The notes under the pieces are model-generated. The model saw only the letters and a program-made list of their open reading frames with translations, did no database searches and was not told the origin of the DNA. 64,000 nt of DNA from assembly GCF_030512175.1 (NCBI RefSeq), contig NZ_JAULBL010000002.1, forward strand, positions 1,486,149-1,550,148. The letters are read 5' to 3'. Shown here piece after piece: positions 34,230 to 41,612 of the stretch (position 1 is its first letter; each line of letters opens with the position of its first letter). This DNA is from Paeniglutamicibacter sulfureus (GTDB lineage: Bacteria; Actinomycetota; Actinomycetes; Actinomycetales; Micrococcaceae). A program made the translations under genes and the position numbers.

Positions 34230-35690
34230 CTAGGATCGGGGTACGAGAGCCTCGGCGTCCGTTTCCGGGTCGGTGCCGGCCAGGATGCCGGTCTCGTGGG
34301 CGTCCGGAATCTCGGTTCCGCGCAACGATGCCCCGGCGGTCTCGGGCAGGTACCGTGTGGCCACCAGGCCGATGGCGCAGGCTGCCATCATGTAGATGGC
34401 CGGGAACAACAGGAAATCGGTCTCGTTGATGACGGCCTCGTTGACCATGGCCGCGGTACCGCCGAAGATCGCTGTCGCCACGTTGTAGGTCACTGCAAAA
34501 CCGGCGAACCTGACGTGGGACGGGAACATGGCCGGGAAGGTGGCCGTGATCGTGGCTAGCTGCGGGATGTAGAGCAGGCCCAGGATGGCGAACCCGAGGA
34601 TCGCGAGCGGGAAACTCTTGCCCATGAGCCAGAACAGCGGCAGGGCCAGCACGAAGAGGCCGATCAGCGACGCGAACCACAGGGGTTTTCGTCCCACCTT
34701 GTCCGAAAGTGATCCGGCAAAGGGGATGACGGCCATCATCGCGACCTCGCCGACCAGGATCACCATCAGGGACGCCTTCGGATCCAGGCCCAGCTGGCCC
34801 TCGAGATAGGTCGGCATGTAGCTCAGCAACGTGTAGTTCACGACGTTCAGGGCGATCACCAGGCCGCTCATGATGAGCATCGGGCGCCAGTAGCCGCGGA
34901 TAAGCGTGCGCAGCGAGCTCGATACCTGGACCTCGCCCCGCTCCTCGAGTTCCTGGAAGACCGGGGTGTCTTCCAGCTTGTTTCGCAGGTAGAGGCCAAT
35001 CAGGCCCATGGGCAGGGCCATCATGAACGGCACGCGCCAGCCCCAGTCCATCATTGCCTCGTCGCTCAGCGCGACCTGGAAGCCCAGCATCACGGCCGTG
35101 CCCAGGGCGAAGCCGCCGAGGGTCCCGAACTCCAGGAACGACCCAAAGAAGCCGCGCTTCTTGTCGGGGGAGTATTCGGCCATGAACGTTGCGGCGCCGC
35201 CGTACTCGCCGCCGGTGGAGAAGCCCTGGATCATCCGCAGGAGCACCAGCAGGACCGGTGCCAAGACGCCGACCTGCTCAAAGGTCGGCAGGATGCCGAT
35301 GAAGAATGTAGCCAGGGACATCATCAGGATGGTGAGGGCCAGGATGTGCTTGCGGCCCAACTTGTCGCCCAGCGGTCCCCAGACCAGGCCGCCGAGCGGC
35401 CTGACCAGGAAGGAGAGTGCGAAGGTGCCCAGCGCCATGAGGGTTCCGCCCTCGGTGGGGAAAAAGTGGAACGTAATGTAGGTGACTGCCACGGCGTAGA
35501 CGCCGTAATCAAACCATTCGGTGAGGTTGCCCATGGCCGAGGCGGCAGTTGCCTTGCGGATTTCGCTGCGGCCGGCGGTGGTGGATAGATCCGGGCCGAT
35601 GTCTTCGCCAAAATCCACGGGGTCGGTGGTCTGGGATGCCACCGGTGCGGGGTTGTTTAGTTGGTTGGGTTGGCTGTTTTCCGGCTGCAT
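34230..35690 (-). CDS. MFS transporter of the metabolite:H+ symporter (MHS) family
   Basis: 486 residues with twelve membrane helices. The first helix GNLTEWFDYGVYAVAVTYI has the NxxEWxDxxxY signature of MHS transporters (ProP, KgtP, ShiA). The loop GPLGDKLGRKHIL is the MFS motif A, and GFSTGGEYGGAATFMAEY and SLSDKVGRKPL are the second and third family motifs. Such carriers import dicarboxylates, betaine or aromatic acids. Its divergent neighbour is a thiolase/hydratase/dehydrogenase operon, so import of an acid broken down by those enzymes is a reasonable inference. ATG 35690 follows GGAG at good spacing. Confidence 0.9.
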   Translation of the reverse strand: MQPENSQPNQLNNPAPVASQTTDPVDFGEDIGPDLSTTAGRSEIRKATAASAMGNLTEWFDYGVYAVAVTYITFHFFPTEGGTLMALGTFALSFLVRPLGGLVWGPLGDKLGRKHILALTILMMSLATFFIGILPTFEQVGVLAPVLLVLLRMIQGFSTGGEYGGAATFMAEYSPDKKRGFFGSFLEFGTLGGFALGTAVMLGFQVALSDEAMMDWGWRVPFMMALPMGLIGLYLRNKLEDTPVFQELEERGEVQVSSSLRTLIRGYWRPMLIMSGLVIALNVVNYTLLSYMPTYLEGQLGLDPKASLMVILVGEVAMMAVIPFAGSLSDKVGRKPLWFASLIGLFVLALPLFWLMGKSFPLAILGFAILGLLYIPQLATITATFPAMFPSHVRFAGFAVTYNVATAIFGGTAAMVNEAVINETDFLLFPAIYMMAACAIGLVATRYLPETAGASLRGTEIPDAHETGILAGTDPETDAEALVPRS

Positions 35691-36036
35691 TACTGCTCCG
35701 TTTGCTATTCAGCTTTCCGTCGACCGGATGCCCGTCCAAATCCATGTTGACGGCCTTGGACGGTGACGGTCCACGATCCGGACAGGGTCCGGAGTCGGTC
35801 AAGTGGAAGACGATACGGCAGTGATTGGGGTCGGTCAAACCGGAGAGTTTGCCGACCATGAGGTTGACCGCGCTTATGGCATGATGGGATTGTATTAGTG
35901 AACGAATGGTCGGTAATTCTTCCGCGCTCCGCCCGGAGCCGGTCGCCGAAGCCAAACCACGGAGCATTGCAGGTCTTTCCCGCCGGGTTTCCGGTGGGAA
36001 CCATCCAGGCGTGTGCCCCATGACAAAGGAGTTGTT
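35691..36036. other. Divergent regulatory region between MHS transporter and thiolase operon
   Basis: No gene is visible. GTCGGTCAA occurs at 35794-35802 and 35830-35838, and GTCGGTAA at 35909-35916 within a larger inverted repeat. Repeated GGTCGGT half-sites suggest a TetR-type repressor acting on both transcripts. The thiolase ribosome binding site AAAGGAG is at 36025-36031. Confidence 0.5.
35897..35918. promoter_or_regulatory. Possible TetR-type operator before the thiolase operon
   Basis: AGTGAACGAATGGTCGGTAATT has half-sites ACCG and CGTT (read on the minus strand) six bases apart. This is close to the ACCG-N6-CGGT core described for PaaR operators in Corynebacterium. It directly follows a TATTAG -10-like hexamer at 35893-35898. 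Confidence 0.4.
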
Positions 36037-37260
36037 ATGACCGAGGCTTTCTTGGTGGGCGGAGCCCGCACCCCGGTAGGACGTTATGGCGGGGCATTGA
36101 GCAGCGTGCGCCCGGACGACTTGGCCGCACTGGCCATCCGTGCCGCCGTGGAGCGAGCCGGAATCGACCCGGCAGACGTCGACGAGGTCATCTTCGGCAA
36201 CGCCAATGGCGCCGGCGAGGAAAACCGCAACGTCGCACGCATGGCCTGGCTGCTTGCAGGCTTCGAGGACAGCGTTCCGGGCATCACCGTCAACCGCCTC
36301 TGCGCCTCGGGCATGAGCGCCATCACCATGGCCAGCCACATGATCAAGGCAGGTGCCGCCGACATCGTCGTCGCCGGTGGCGTGGAGTCCATGTCGCGCG
36401 CCCCGTGGGTGATGGAAAAGCCGGACAAGGCCTTCGCCAAGCCGGGAGCCACCTTCGACACCTCGATCGGCTGGCGTTTCCCGAACCCCGAATTCCTCTC
36501 CGGTGAGCTTTCCCGGGAGGGCAAGGCCACCTTCTCCATGCCGGAAACGGCCGAGGAAGTCGCCCGTGTTTACAACACCTCCCGCGAGGACTGCGACGCC
36601 TTCGCCGTGCGCTCGCACGAACGCGCCATCGCCGCCATCGAGGCCGGACGCTTCAAGGACGAAATCGTCCCGGTCACCGTCAAGTCCCGCAAGGGCGAAA
36701 CCATCGTCGACACCGACGAGGGACCGCGCCCCGGCACCACCTTCGAGGTGCTCTCCGCGCTGCGTCCGGTCGTCAAGGGCGGCACCGTGGTCACCGCGGG
36801 CAACGCCTCCACGCTCAACGACGGTGCCTCGGCGATCATCGTGGCCTCCGAAGCGGCCATCAAGAAATACGGGCTGACCCCGCGTGCCCGCATCATCGAC
36901 GGCGCCTCCGCCGGCCTGGCCCCGGAAATCATGGGCATGGGCCCGGTTCCGGCCAGCCGCAAGGTCCTGGAACGCTCCGGTTACTCGGTCGATGACCTGG
37001 CCGCCGTGGAACTCAACGAGGCCTTCGCCTCGCAGTCGCTGGCTTCCATGCGCGAGCTCGGCATCGACCCGGAGATCGTGAACCGGGACGGCGGCGCCAT
37101 CGCCCTGGGCCACCCGCTGGGCTCCTCGGGATCACGCATCGTCATCACCCTGCTCGGACGCCTGGAACGCGAGGCGAAGGCCGGCGGATCCAAGCTGGGC
37201 CTGGCCACCATGTGCGTGGGCGTCGGCCAGGGCGCGGCCCTGCTCATCGAGGGTGTCTAG
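36037..37260 (+). CDS. Thiolase (acetyl-CoA C-acyltransferase)
   Basis: 407 residues, a degradative-type thiolase. The acylated Cys is C89 in [15 protein letters not shown]. The catalytic His is H359 in [16 protein letters not shown], and the proton-donor Cys is C393 in [12 protein letters not shown]. Similarity is to 3-oxoadipyl-CoA/phenylacetate-pathway thiolases (PcaF/PaaJ), but longer 3-oxoacyl-CoA substrates cannot be excluded. ATG 36037 follows AAAGGAG by 5 bases. It leads a three-gene operon with hydratase and dehydrogenase, which together form one beta-oxidation cycle lacking only an acyl-CoA ligase and dehydrogenase. Confidence 0.92.
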   Translation: MTEAFLVGGARTPVGRYGGALSSVRPDDLAALAIRAAVERAGIDPADVDEVIFGNANGAGEENRNVARMAWLLAGFEDSVPGITVNRLCASGMSAITMASHMIKAGAADIVVAGGVESMSRAPWVMEKPDKAFAKPGATFDTSIGWRFPNPEFLSGELSREGKATFSMPETAEEVARVYNTSREDCDAFAVRSHERAIAAIEAGRFKDEIVPVTVKSRKGETIVDTDEGPRPGTTFEVLSALRPVVKGGTVVTAGNASTLNDGASAIIVASEAAIKKYGLTPRARIIDGASAGLAPEIMGMGPVPASRKVLERSGYSVDDLAAVELNEAFASQSLASMRELGIDPEIVNRDGGAIALGHPLGSSGSRIVITLLGRLEREAKAGGSKLGLATMCVGVGQGAALLIEGV

Positions 37261-37264
37261 GGGG

Positions 37265-38050
37265 ATGGGGGAGACGCTGAACGCCTCCGCATTCCAGACC
37301 CTGAAGGTCTCCGAGTCCGCCGACCGGCTGAACGTGCAGCTTGACCGCCCCCAGGTCAAGAATGCCATCGACCAGCTGATGGTCGACGAGCTGCACGCGG
37401 TCTGCGCCTACCTGGAGCGCACGCCGAAGATCATGGTGCTCTCCGGCACCCCCGCGGACCCGGAAACCGGGGCCAAGGGCGTCTTCGCCTCCGGTGCCGA
37501 CATCGCCCAGTTGCGCGAGCGCCGCCGGGATGACGCGCTGGCCGGCATCAACTCCGGCATTTTCGACAGGATCGCCAAGCTGCCGATGCCCGTCATCGCG
37601 GCCCTCGATGGCTTCGCCCTGGGCGGCGGCGCCGAGCTGGCCTACGCGGCCGACTTCCGCATCGGCACCCCCGAATTGCGCATGGGCAACCCGGAAACCG
37701 GGCTCGGCATCATGGCCGCTGCGGGTGCCACCTGGCGCCTGAAGGAACTTGTGGGCGAACCGGTTGCCAAGGAGATCCTGTTGGCGGGCAAGGTGCTCAA
37801 GGGCGAGGAGGCCCTGCGCGTCGGGCTCATCACCGAGCTGGTCGAGGGACCCGACTTGATGGCAGCCGCCTCGGCCTTGGCCGACCGCATCGGCACCCAG
37901 GACGCCCTTGCCGTGCGCATCACCAAGTCCGTGTTCCACACCCCGCGCGAGGCACACCCCGTCATCGACACCCTTGCCCAGGGGATGCTCTTTGAATCCC
38001 AGGCAAAATTCGACCGCATGCAAGCCTTCTTGGACAGGAAGAAAAAGTAA
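37265..38050 (+). CDS. Enoyl-CoA hydratase/isomerase family protein
   Basis: 261 residues of the crotonase fold. The oxyanion-hole regions are FASGADIAQL near residue 75 and ALDGFALGGGAELAYAADFRI near residue 110. The catalytic segment NPETGLGIMAAAGATWRLKELVG replaces the usual second Glu region, as in many PaaF-like hydratases. It should hydrate a trans-enoyl-CoA for the dehydrogenase encoded next. ATG 37265 was chosen, with GAGGG at 37249-37253; an overlapping GTG at 37253 would add four residues. It starts 4 bases after the thiolase stop and ends directly against the next ATG. Confidence 0.88.
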   Translation: MGETLNASAFQTLKVSESADRLNVQLDRPQVKNAIDQLMVDELHAVCAYLERTPKIMVLSGTPADPETGAKGVFASGADIAQLRERRRDDALAGINSGIFDRIAKLPMPVIAALDGFALGGGAELAYAADFRIGTPELRMGNPETGLGIMAAAGATWRLKELVGEPVAKEILLAGKVLKGEEALRVGLITELVEGPDLMAAASALADRIGTQDALAVRITKSVFHTPREAHPVIDTLAQGMLFESQAKFDRMQAFLDRKKK

Positions 38051-38923
38051 ATGAGTGAAACACCCAACACCCTTCCGGCCAAGGTCGGCGTCCTCGGCGG
38101 CGGCCGCATGGGCGCGGGCATTGCCCATGCCTTCCTGGTCAAAGGCTGCGACGTGGTGGTCGTCGAGCGCGACGAGGATTCCGCCCAGGGCGCCTACGAG
38201 CGCGTTGCCGGCTCCGCGGCGAAGTCCATCGAACGCGGAGGGTTGGACGAAACCTATGAGCAGGTCACCGCACGCCTGAGCGTCTCGGTTGACTACGCGG
38301 CCTTCGCGGACCGCGAGCTGGTGGTCGAGGCGGTCCCGGAAATCTGGGAACTGAAGGTCTCCTCGCTCAAGAAGGTCGAGGAAAACCTCGCGCAGGACGC
38401 GATCCTGGCCTCGAACACCTCCTCGCTGTCCATGAGCGGCCTGGCCCAGGAGCTGGCTCGCCCGGAGAACTTCCTGGGCCTGCACTTCTTCAACCCGGTC
38501 CCGGCGTCCACGCTTATCGAGGTCGTCATCGCCAAGCAGAGCGCGCCGGAGCTCATCGAGAAGGCCCGCGGCTGGGTTGCGGCCCTGGGCAAGACCGCCG
38601 TCGTGGTCAACGACGCCCCGGGCTTCGCCTCCTCGCGCCTGGGCGTGGCCATCGCGCTGGAAGCCATGCGCATGGTCGAGGAGGGCGTGGCCAGCGCCGA
38701 GGACATCGACAACGCCATGGTGCTGGGTTACAAGCACCCCACCGGCCCGCTGAAGACCACCGACATTGTGGGCCTTGACGTGCGCCTGGGCATTGCCGAG
38801 TACCTGCACGAGACCCTGGGCGACCGCTTTGCCCCGCCGCAGATCCTGCGCGACCTGGTTGAGCAGGGCCACCTAGGCCGCAAGACCGGCAAGGGCTTCT
38901 ACGACTGGGCCGCTTCCAAGTAG
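38051..38923 (+). CDS. 3-hydroxyacyl-CoA dehydrogenase
   Basis: 290 residues, the short monofunctional form. The NAD-binding motif is VGVLGGGRMGAGIAHAFL (residues 12-29). The substrate-binding Ser region is LASNTSSLSMSGLA, the catalytic His lies in FLGLHFFNPVP, and the paired Glu and downstream Asn are in DAPGFASSRLG. The C-terminal helical domain ends GRKTGKGFYDW, the family signature. It oxidises the 3-hydroxyacyl-CoA made by the hydratase, resembling PaaH or 3-hydroxybutyryl-CoA dehydrogenase. ATG 38051 immediately follows the hydratase stop. A terminator lies 14 bases after the gene. Confidence 0.92.
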   Translation: MSETPNTLPAKVGVLGGGRMGAGIAHAFLVKGCDVVVVERDEDSAQGAYERVAGSAAKSIERGGLDETYEQVTARLSVSVDYAAFADRELVVEAVPEIWELKVSSLKKVEENLAQDAILASNTSSLSMSGLAQELARPENFLGLHFFNPVPASTLIEVVIAKQSAPELIEKARGWVAALGKTAVVVNDAPGFASSRLGVAIALEAMRMVEEGVASAEDIDNAMVLGYKHPTGPLKTTDIVGLDVRLGIAEYLHETLGDRFAPPQILRDLVEQGHLGRKTGKGFYDWAASK

Positions 38924-38937
38924 TCCGGCTGTAACCG

Positions 38938-38982
38938 AAGCCGGTGGTGCCGGGGATTATTGATCCGTGGCACTACCGGCTT
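38938..38982 (+). terminator. Terminator of the thiolase operon
   Basis: AAGCCGGTGGTGCC at 38938-38951 pairs with GGCACTACCGGCTT at 38969-38982, with one G-U pair, followed by TCGTGT. Confidence 0.75.
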
Positions 38983-39091
38983 TCGTGTCTCCACATTGCC
39001 GGGACACAATGGGCAGCGGCGGAGTTCTTGGATAGGTTGGAAACCGAGCCGTCCAGGCACACTGGCGGCCACCGTGGGAAGGAATACAACC

Positions 39092-39481
39092 ATGTACGTC
39101 GTCACCAACCGCATTGATGTTCCGGCGGAACGGGCAGCAGCCTTCGAGGAACGTTTCATCGGCAACATGCGCAACAACCTGCCCAAGGTTGCCGGCCTGT
39201 CCCGCGCCACGCTTGACCGCCCGGTGGATGAAAACACCCCGTACAAGGTCACCATGGAATTCGACTCCGAGTCGGACTTCGAAACCTGGCGCGACTCCGA
39301 AGCATTCCGCTCCGCGCATGGCCGGCCCGCGTCGGCAGCCCCCGGAAACGGCGGCCCGGCAACCGAGGCACCGAAGGCCGAGGCACCCGGAACCGCGGAT
39401 CCCCAGGCCGCTGCGCCGCGTGCTGCGACGGGTCCGGAGCACCACATCCGCATAGAAACGTTTGAGGGCGGCCGGGCGTAG
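39092..39481 (+). CDS. Antibiotic biosynthesis monooxygenase / IsdG-like haem monooxygenase
   Basis: 129 residues of the dimeric ferredoxin-like ABM fold. Residues 1-78 match haem-degrading IsdG/MhuD-type proteins: YVVTNRIDVPAERAAAFEERF, NLPKVAGLSRATLDRP and DFETWRDSEAFRSAHGR with the His that would ligate haem. A 45-residue Pro/Ala/Gly-rich stretch is inserted before the last strand EHHIRIETFEGGR, which is unusual for the family. Function as a haem oxygenase is inferred. ATG 39092 follows GAAGGAA. The siderophore operon 2 kb away suggests a shared iron theme, without proof. Confidence 0.75.
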   Translation: MYVVTNRIDVPAERAAAFEERFIGNMRNNLPKVAGLSRATLDRPVDENTPYKVTMEFDSESDFETWRDSEAFRSAHGRPASAAPGNGGPATEAPKAEAPGTADPQAAAPRAATGPEHHIRIETFEGGRA

Positions 39482-39498
39482 GGGGGCGGAAAAGCGCG

Positions 39499-40242
39499 AT
39501 GGTGGAATCCATGGACCAGCCGCAGTGGGAAGGTGCAGTCAACGCGCGGGTCGTGCTGGGCAGCATTTACCGCATGGGCAGGCGCGAGTGGCTGACCGGT
39601 GCCGGATGGCAGCAGGCCCACGCCGACGGCGTGCGCACGGTCATTGACCTGCGCAACCCCGATGAGGTGCGCCGGCGCCCCACGGACCCCCAAGTGGACG
39701 AGGCGGCCACGGCCGGAATCACCATCGTGAACGCCCCCACCGAGGAACCGGGGCATCCGGAATTCACGCAGCTCGCGGTGCCTTACATGAACCATCCGCG
39801 GATGTATCCGCGAAACGTCGAGTTCTTCCCGGACCGCATCGCCGATGTGTTCCAGCAGATTGCCGCGGCCCGCGGAAAGGTCGTGCTGCATTGCTCGGCC
39901 GGGCGCGACCGCACCGGGTTGATCGTCTCGATGTTGCTCAAGTTGGCCGGCCGGGCCGATCTGCTCGAATCCCAATACGAGGCCTCGCTCCGGGGGATCA
40001 ACGACTGGCACAAGGTCAGTCCCGTGAAGCACCCGCACGAGTCCTACATCGAGGAACGGGACCTGGTGGGGCCGCTGAACGAGAGGTTGGAGGCGCTGGG
40101 CCAATTCGTTGATTCCCTGGGCGTCGAATCGTTCCTGCTCGAACACGGGCTGAGCACCGCCGAGCTGGAAACGATCAGGGAGAAGATGGCGTCCGGCCCG
40201 ACGGGCGGGGACACCGGGCCGCACCCCGGGATGGACCCATGA
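39499..40242 (+). CDS. Tyrosine-protein phosphatase (Y_phosphatase3 family)
   Basis: 247 residues. The signature loop VLHCSAGRDRTGLIVSMLL (about residues 130-148) has the CxxxxxR P-loop of dual-specificity and MptpB-like phosphatases: catalytic Cys and Arg. GVRTVIDLRNPDEVRRRP contains the conserved DLR(N/S)xxE segment. Such enzymes remove phosphate from Tyr or phosphoinositides; the target is unknown. ATG 39499 follows a G-rich stretch 18 bases after the previous stop; ATG 39511 is also possible. The stop overlaps the start of the acetyltransferase gene (ATGA). Confidence 0.85.
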   Translation: MVESMDQPQWEGAVNARVVLGSIYRMGRREWLTGAGWQQAHADGVRTVIDLRNPDEVRRRPTDPQVDEAATAGITIVNAPTEEPGHPEFTQLAVPYMNHPRMYPRNVEFFPDRIADVFQQIAAARGKVVLHCSAGRDRTGLIVSMLLKLAGRADLLESQYEASLRGINDWHKVSPVKHPHESYIEERDLVGPLNERLEALGQFVDSLGVESFLLEHGLSTAELETIREKMASGPTGGDTGPHPGMDP

Positions 40243-40844
40243 CAAGGATCGAGCCCCTGACGTTGCGCGGGCCCCTGGTTACGCTCGAACCCCTGCGCCA
40301 CGGGCACCACGACGAGCTGCTCGATGCGGTTCGCGACGGCGAACCCTGGAAGCTTTGGTACACGGCGGTTCCGGAACCGCAGCAGATGCGCGCCGAGATC
40401 GATCGCCGGCTTCAATTGCAGGGGCAGGGATCGATGTTGCCGTTCGTCGCCCGGCGCAATGCCGATTCCGTGGTGCTGGGCATGACCACCTACATGGACA
40501 TCGATCCGACAATGCCCAGGCTCGAGATCGGGTCGACCTGGAACCGGGCCTCGGTGAGCGGGACCGGCACAAACGTCGACTCCAAGCTCCTGCTGCTCAG
40601 ACACGCCTTCGAGGTCCTTGGCTGCCCGGCCGTCGAGTTCCGCACGCATTGGATGAATATGCCCTCCCGCGCCGCCATTGAACGCCTCGGTTCAAAACTC
40701 GACGGCGTGCTGCGCTCCCACCGACGCATGGCCGACGGGTCGTTGCGCGACACCTGTGTCTATTCGATCATCGCCTCCGAATGGCCCCAGGTTCGGGCAG
40801 GGCTTGAGCATCGGCTGGCCCGGCACCTGTGCAACCAGGCGTAG
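40239..40844 (+). CDS. GNAT family N-acetyltransferase (RimJ/RimL type)
   Basis: 201 residues. PLTLRGPLVTLEPLRHGHHDELLDAV is the typical N-terminus of RimJ/RimL-like acetyltransferases, which modify N-terminal amino groups or small molecules. The central EIGSTWNRASVSGTGTNVDSKLLLLRHAFE carries the acetyl-CoA-binding loop, and VEFRTHWMNMPSRAAIERLGSKLDGVLRSH is motif B with the conserved N-xxSRxAIExLG pattern. The substrate is unknown. It overlaps the phosphatase gene by 4 bases, so the two are translationally coupled. Confidence 0.85.
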   Translation: MTRIEPLTLRGPLVTLEPLRHGHHDELLDAVRDGEPWKLWYTAVPEPQQMRAEIDRRLQLQGQGSMLPFVARRNADSVVLGMTTYMDIDPTMPRLEIGSTWNRASVSGTGTNVDSKLLLLRHAFEVLGCPAVEFRTHWMNMPSRAAIERLGSKLDGVLRSHRRMADGSLRDTCVYSIIASEWPQVRAGLEHRLARHLCNQA

Positions 40845-40906
40845 CAGAGGACGGAACCACCGGGTCCCGCCGCGGGAACGAGAAGCGCGCCACCGGGAGT
40901 CGACGG

Positions 40907-41485
40907 TCAGCCGTCGAACGGCGCCCGCGTGTAGCTGAACACGATGACCTCCGCCGAGACCTCGGCGGAGGGGGCGAAATCGACGAAGACCGACCCGACG
41001 CCGTCGGGCAGGCCGCCGGAGCCTCCCGAGGCACCGCTGGTGTTGCAGGAACTGGAAGCAGCTCCGTAGTCGCTGCCCGTGGTGCCGTCCGCGATATCGA
41101 GGCTGTACCGTGCTTCCTCGGCGCACCAGACGTAGTGTCCGATGGCGTTGGCCTCGTCGTCCAGCCGGATGATGGCACGCTGGCCGCCCTCCGACTTTTC
41201 GGCATAGAGCAGTTGCACGGACCCGGGAACGGCGGAGTCGTAGGTGAAAGTGCCCTCAAGCATCGCTCGGGCCGGGGAACTTTTCGAGAGGCCCGACACC
41301 CGCTCGGCGAGTCCCACGGTGGAGTAGGTCTTCACATTCGGGACCGGGGTACCGGGTATCGGCTCGACCGGCAGCGGCTCGGCTACCGGGGAGGAAGCCG
41401 GTGACGGCAGCTCCAGCGGGACGCAGCCGGTCATCGCCGAAGCCAGGAGCGCTGCCGCCAACGCAGTGGTCAGATACCGTTTCAT
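40907..41485 (-). CDS. Secreted lipoprotein of unknown function
   Basis: 192 residues. MKRYLTTALAAALLASAMTGC is a lipoprotein signal peptide with lipidated C21 (MTGC). A Pro/Val-rich linker (residues 25-50) precedes a globular domain with two further Cys residues, C119 and C146, that might form a disulfide. A Gly/Ser-rich loop lies near residues 145-160. I recognise no family. ATG 41485 is the only sensible start for the signal peptide. A small hairpin (TCGACGG/CCGTCGA) overlaps the stop. It is separated from the siderophore operon on the same strand by 127 bases. Confidence 0.7.
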   Translation of the reverse strand: MKRYLTTALAAALLASAMTGCVPLELPSPASSPVAEPLPVEPIPGTPVPNVKTYSTVGLAERVSGLSKSSPARAMLEGTFTYDSAVPGSVQLLYAEKSEGGQRAIIRLDDEANAIGHYVWCAEEARYSLDIADGTTGSDYGAASSSCNTSGASGGSGGLPDGVGSVFVDFAPSAEVSAEVIVFSYTRAPFDG

Positions 41486-41577
41486 CGTTTGAGCCTAGCC
41501 GTTGGAGCTGGCCAAGCGGCAAGCGCACCATAACGTTCGGGCATCATCTGGGCGCAGGGCAACGGACGGCGGCGGCT

Positions 41578-41607
41578 GGCCGGGATCGCCCGAAGGCGGC
41601 CCCGGCC
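41578..41607 (-). terminator. Terminator of the siderophore operon
   Basis: GGCCGGGATCGCC at 41578-41590 pairs with GGCGGCCCCGGCC at 41595-41607 with two non-canonical positions around CGAA. It lies just after the desCD stop. Confidence 0.5.
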
Positions 41608-41612
41608 GGTTC

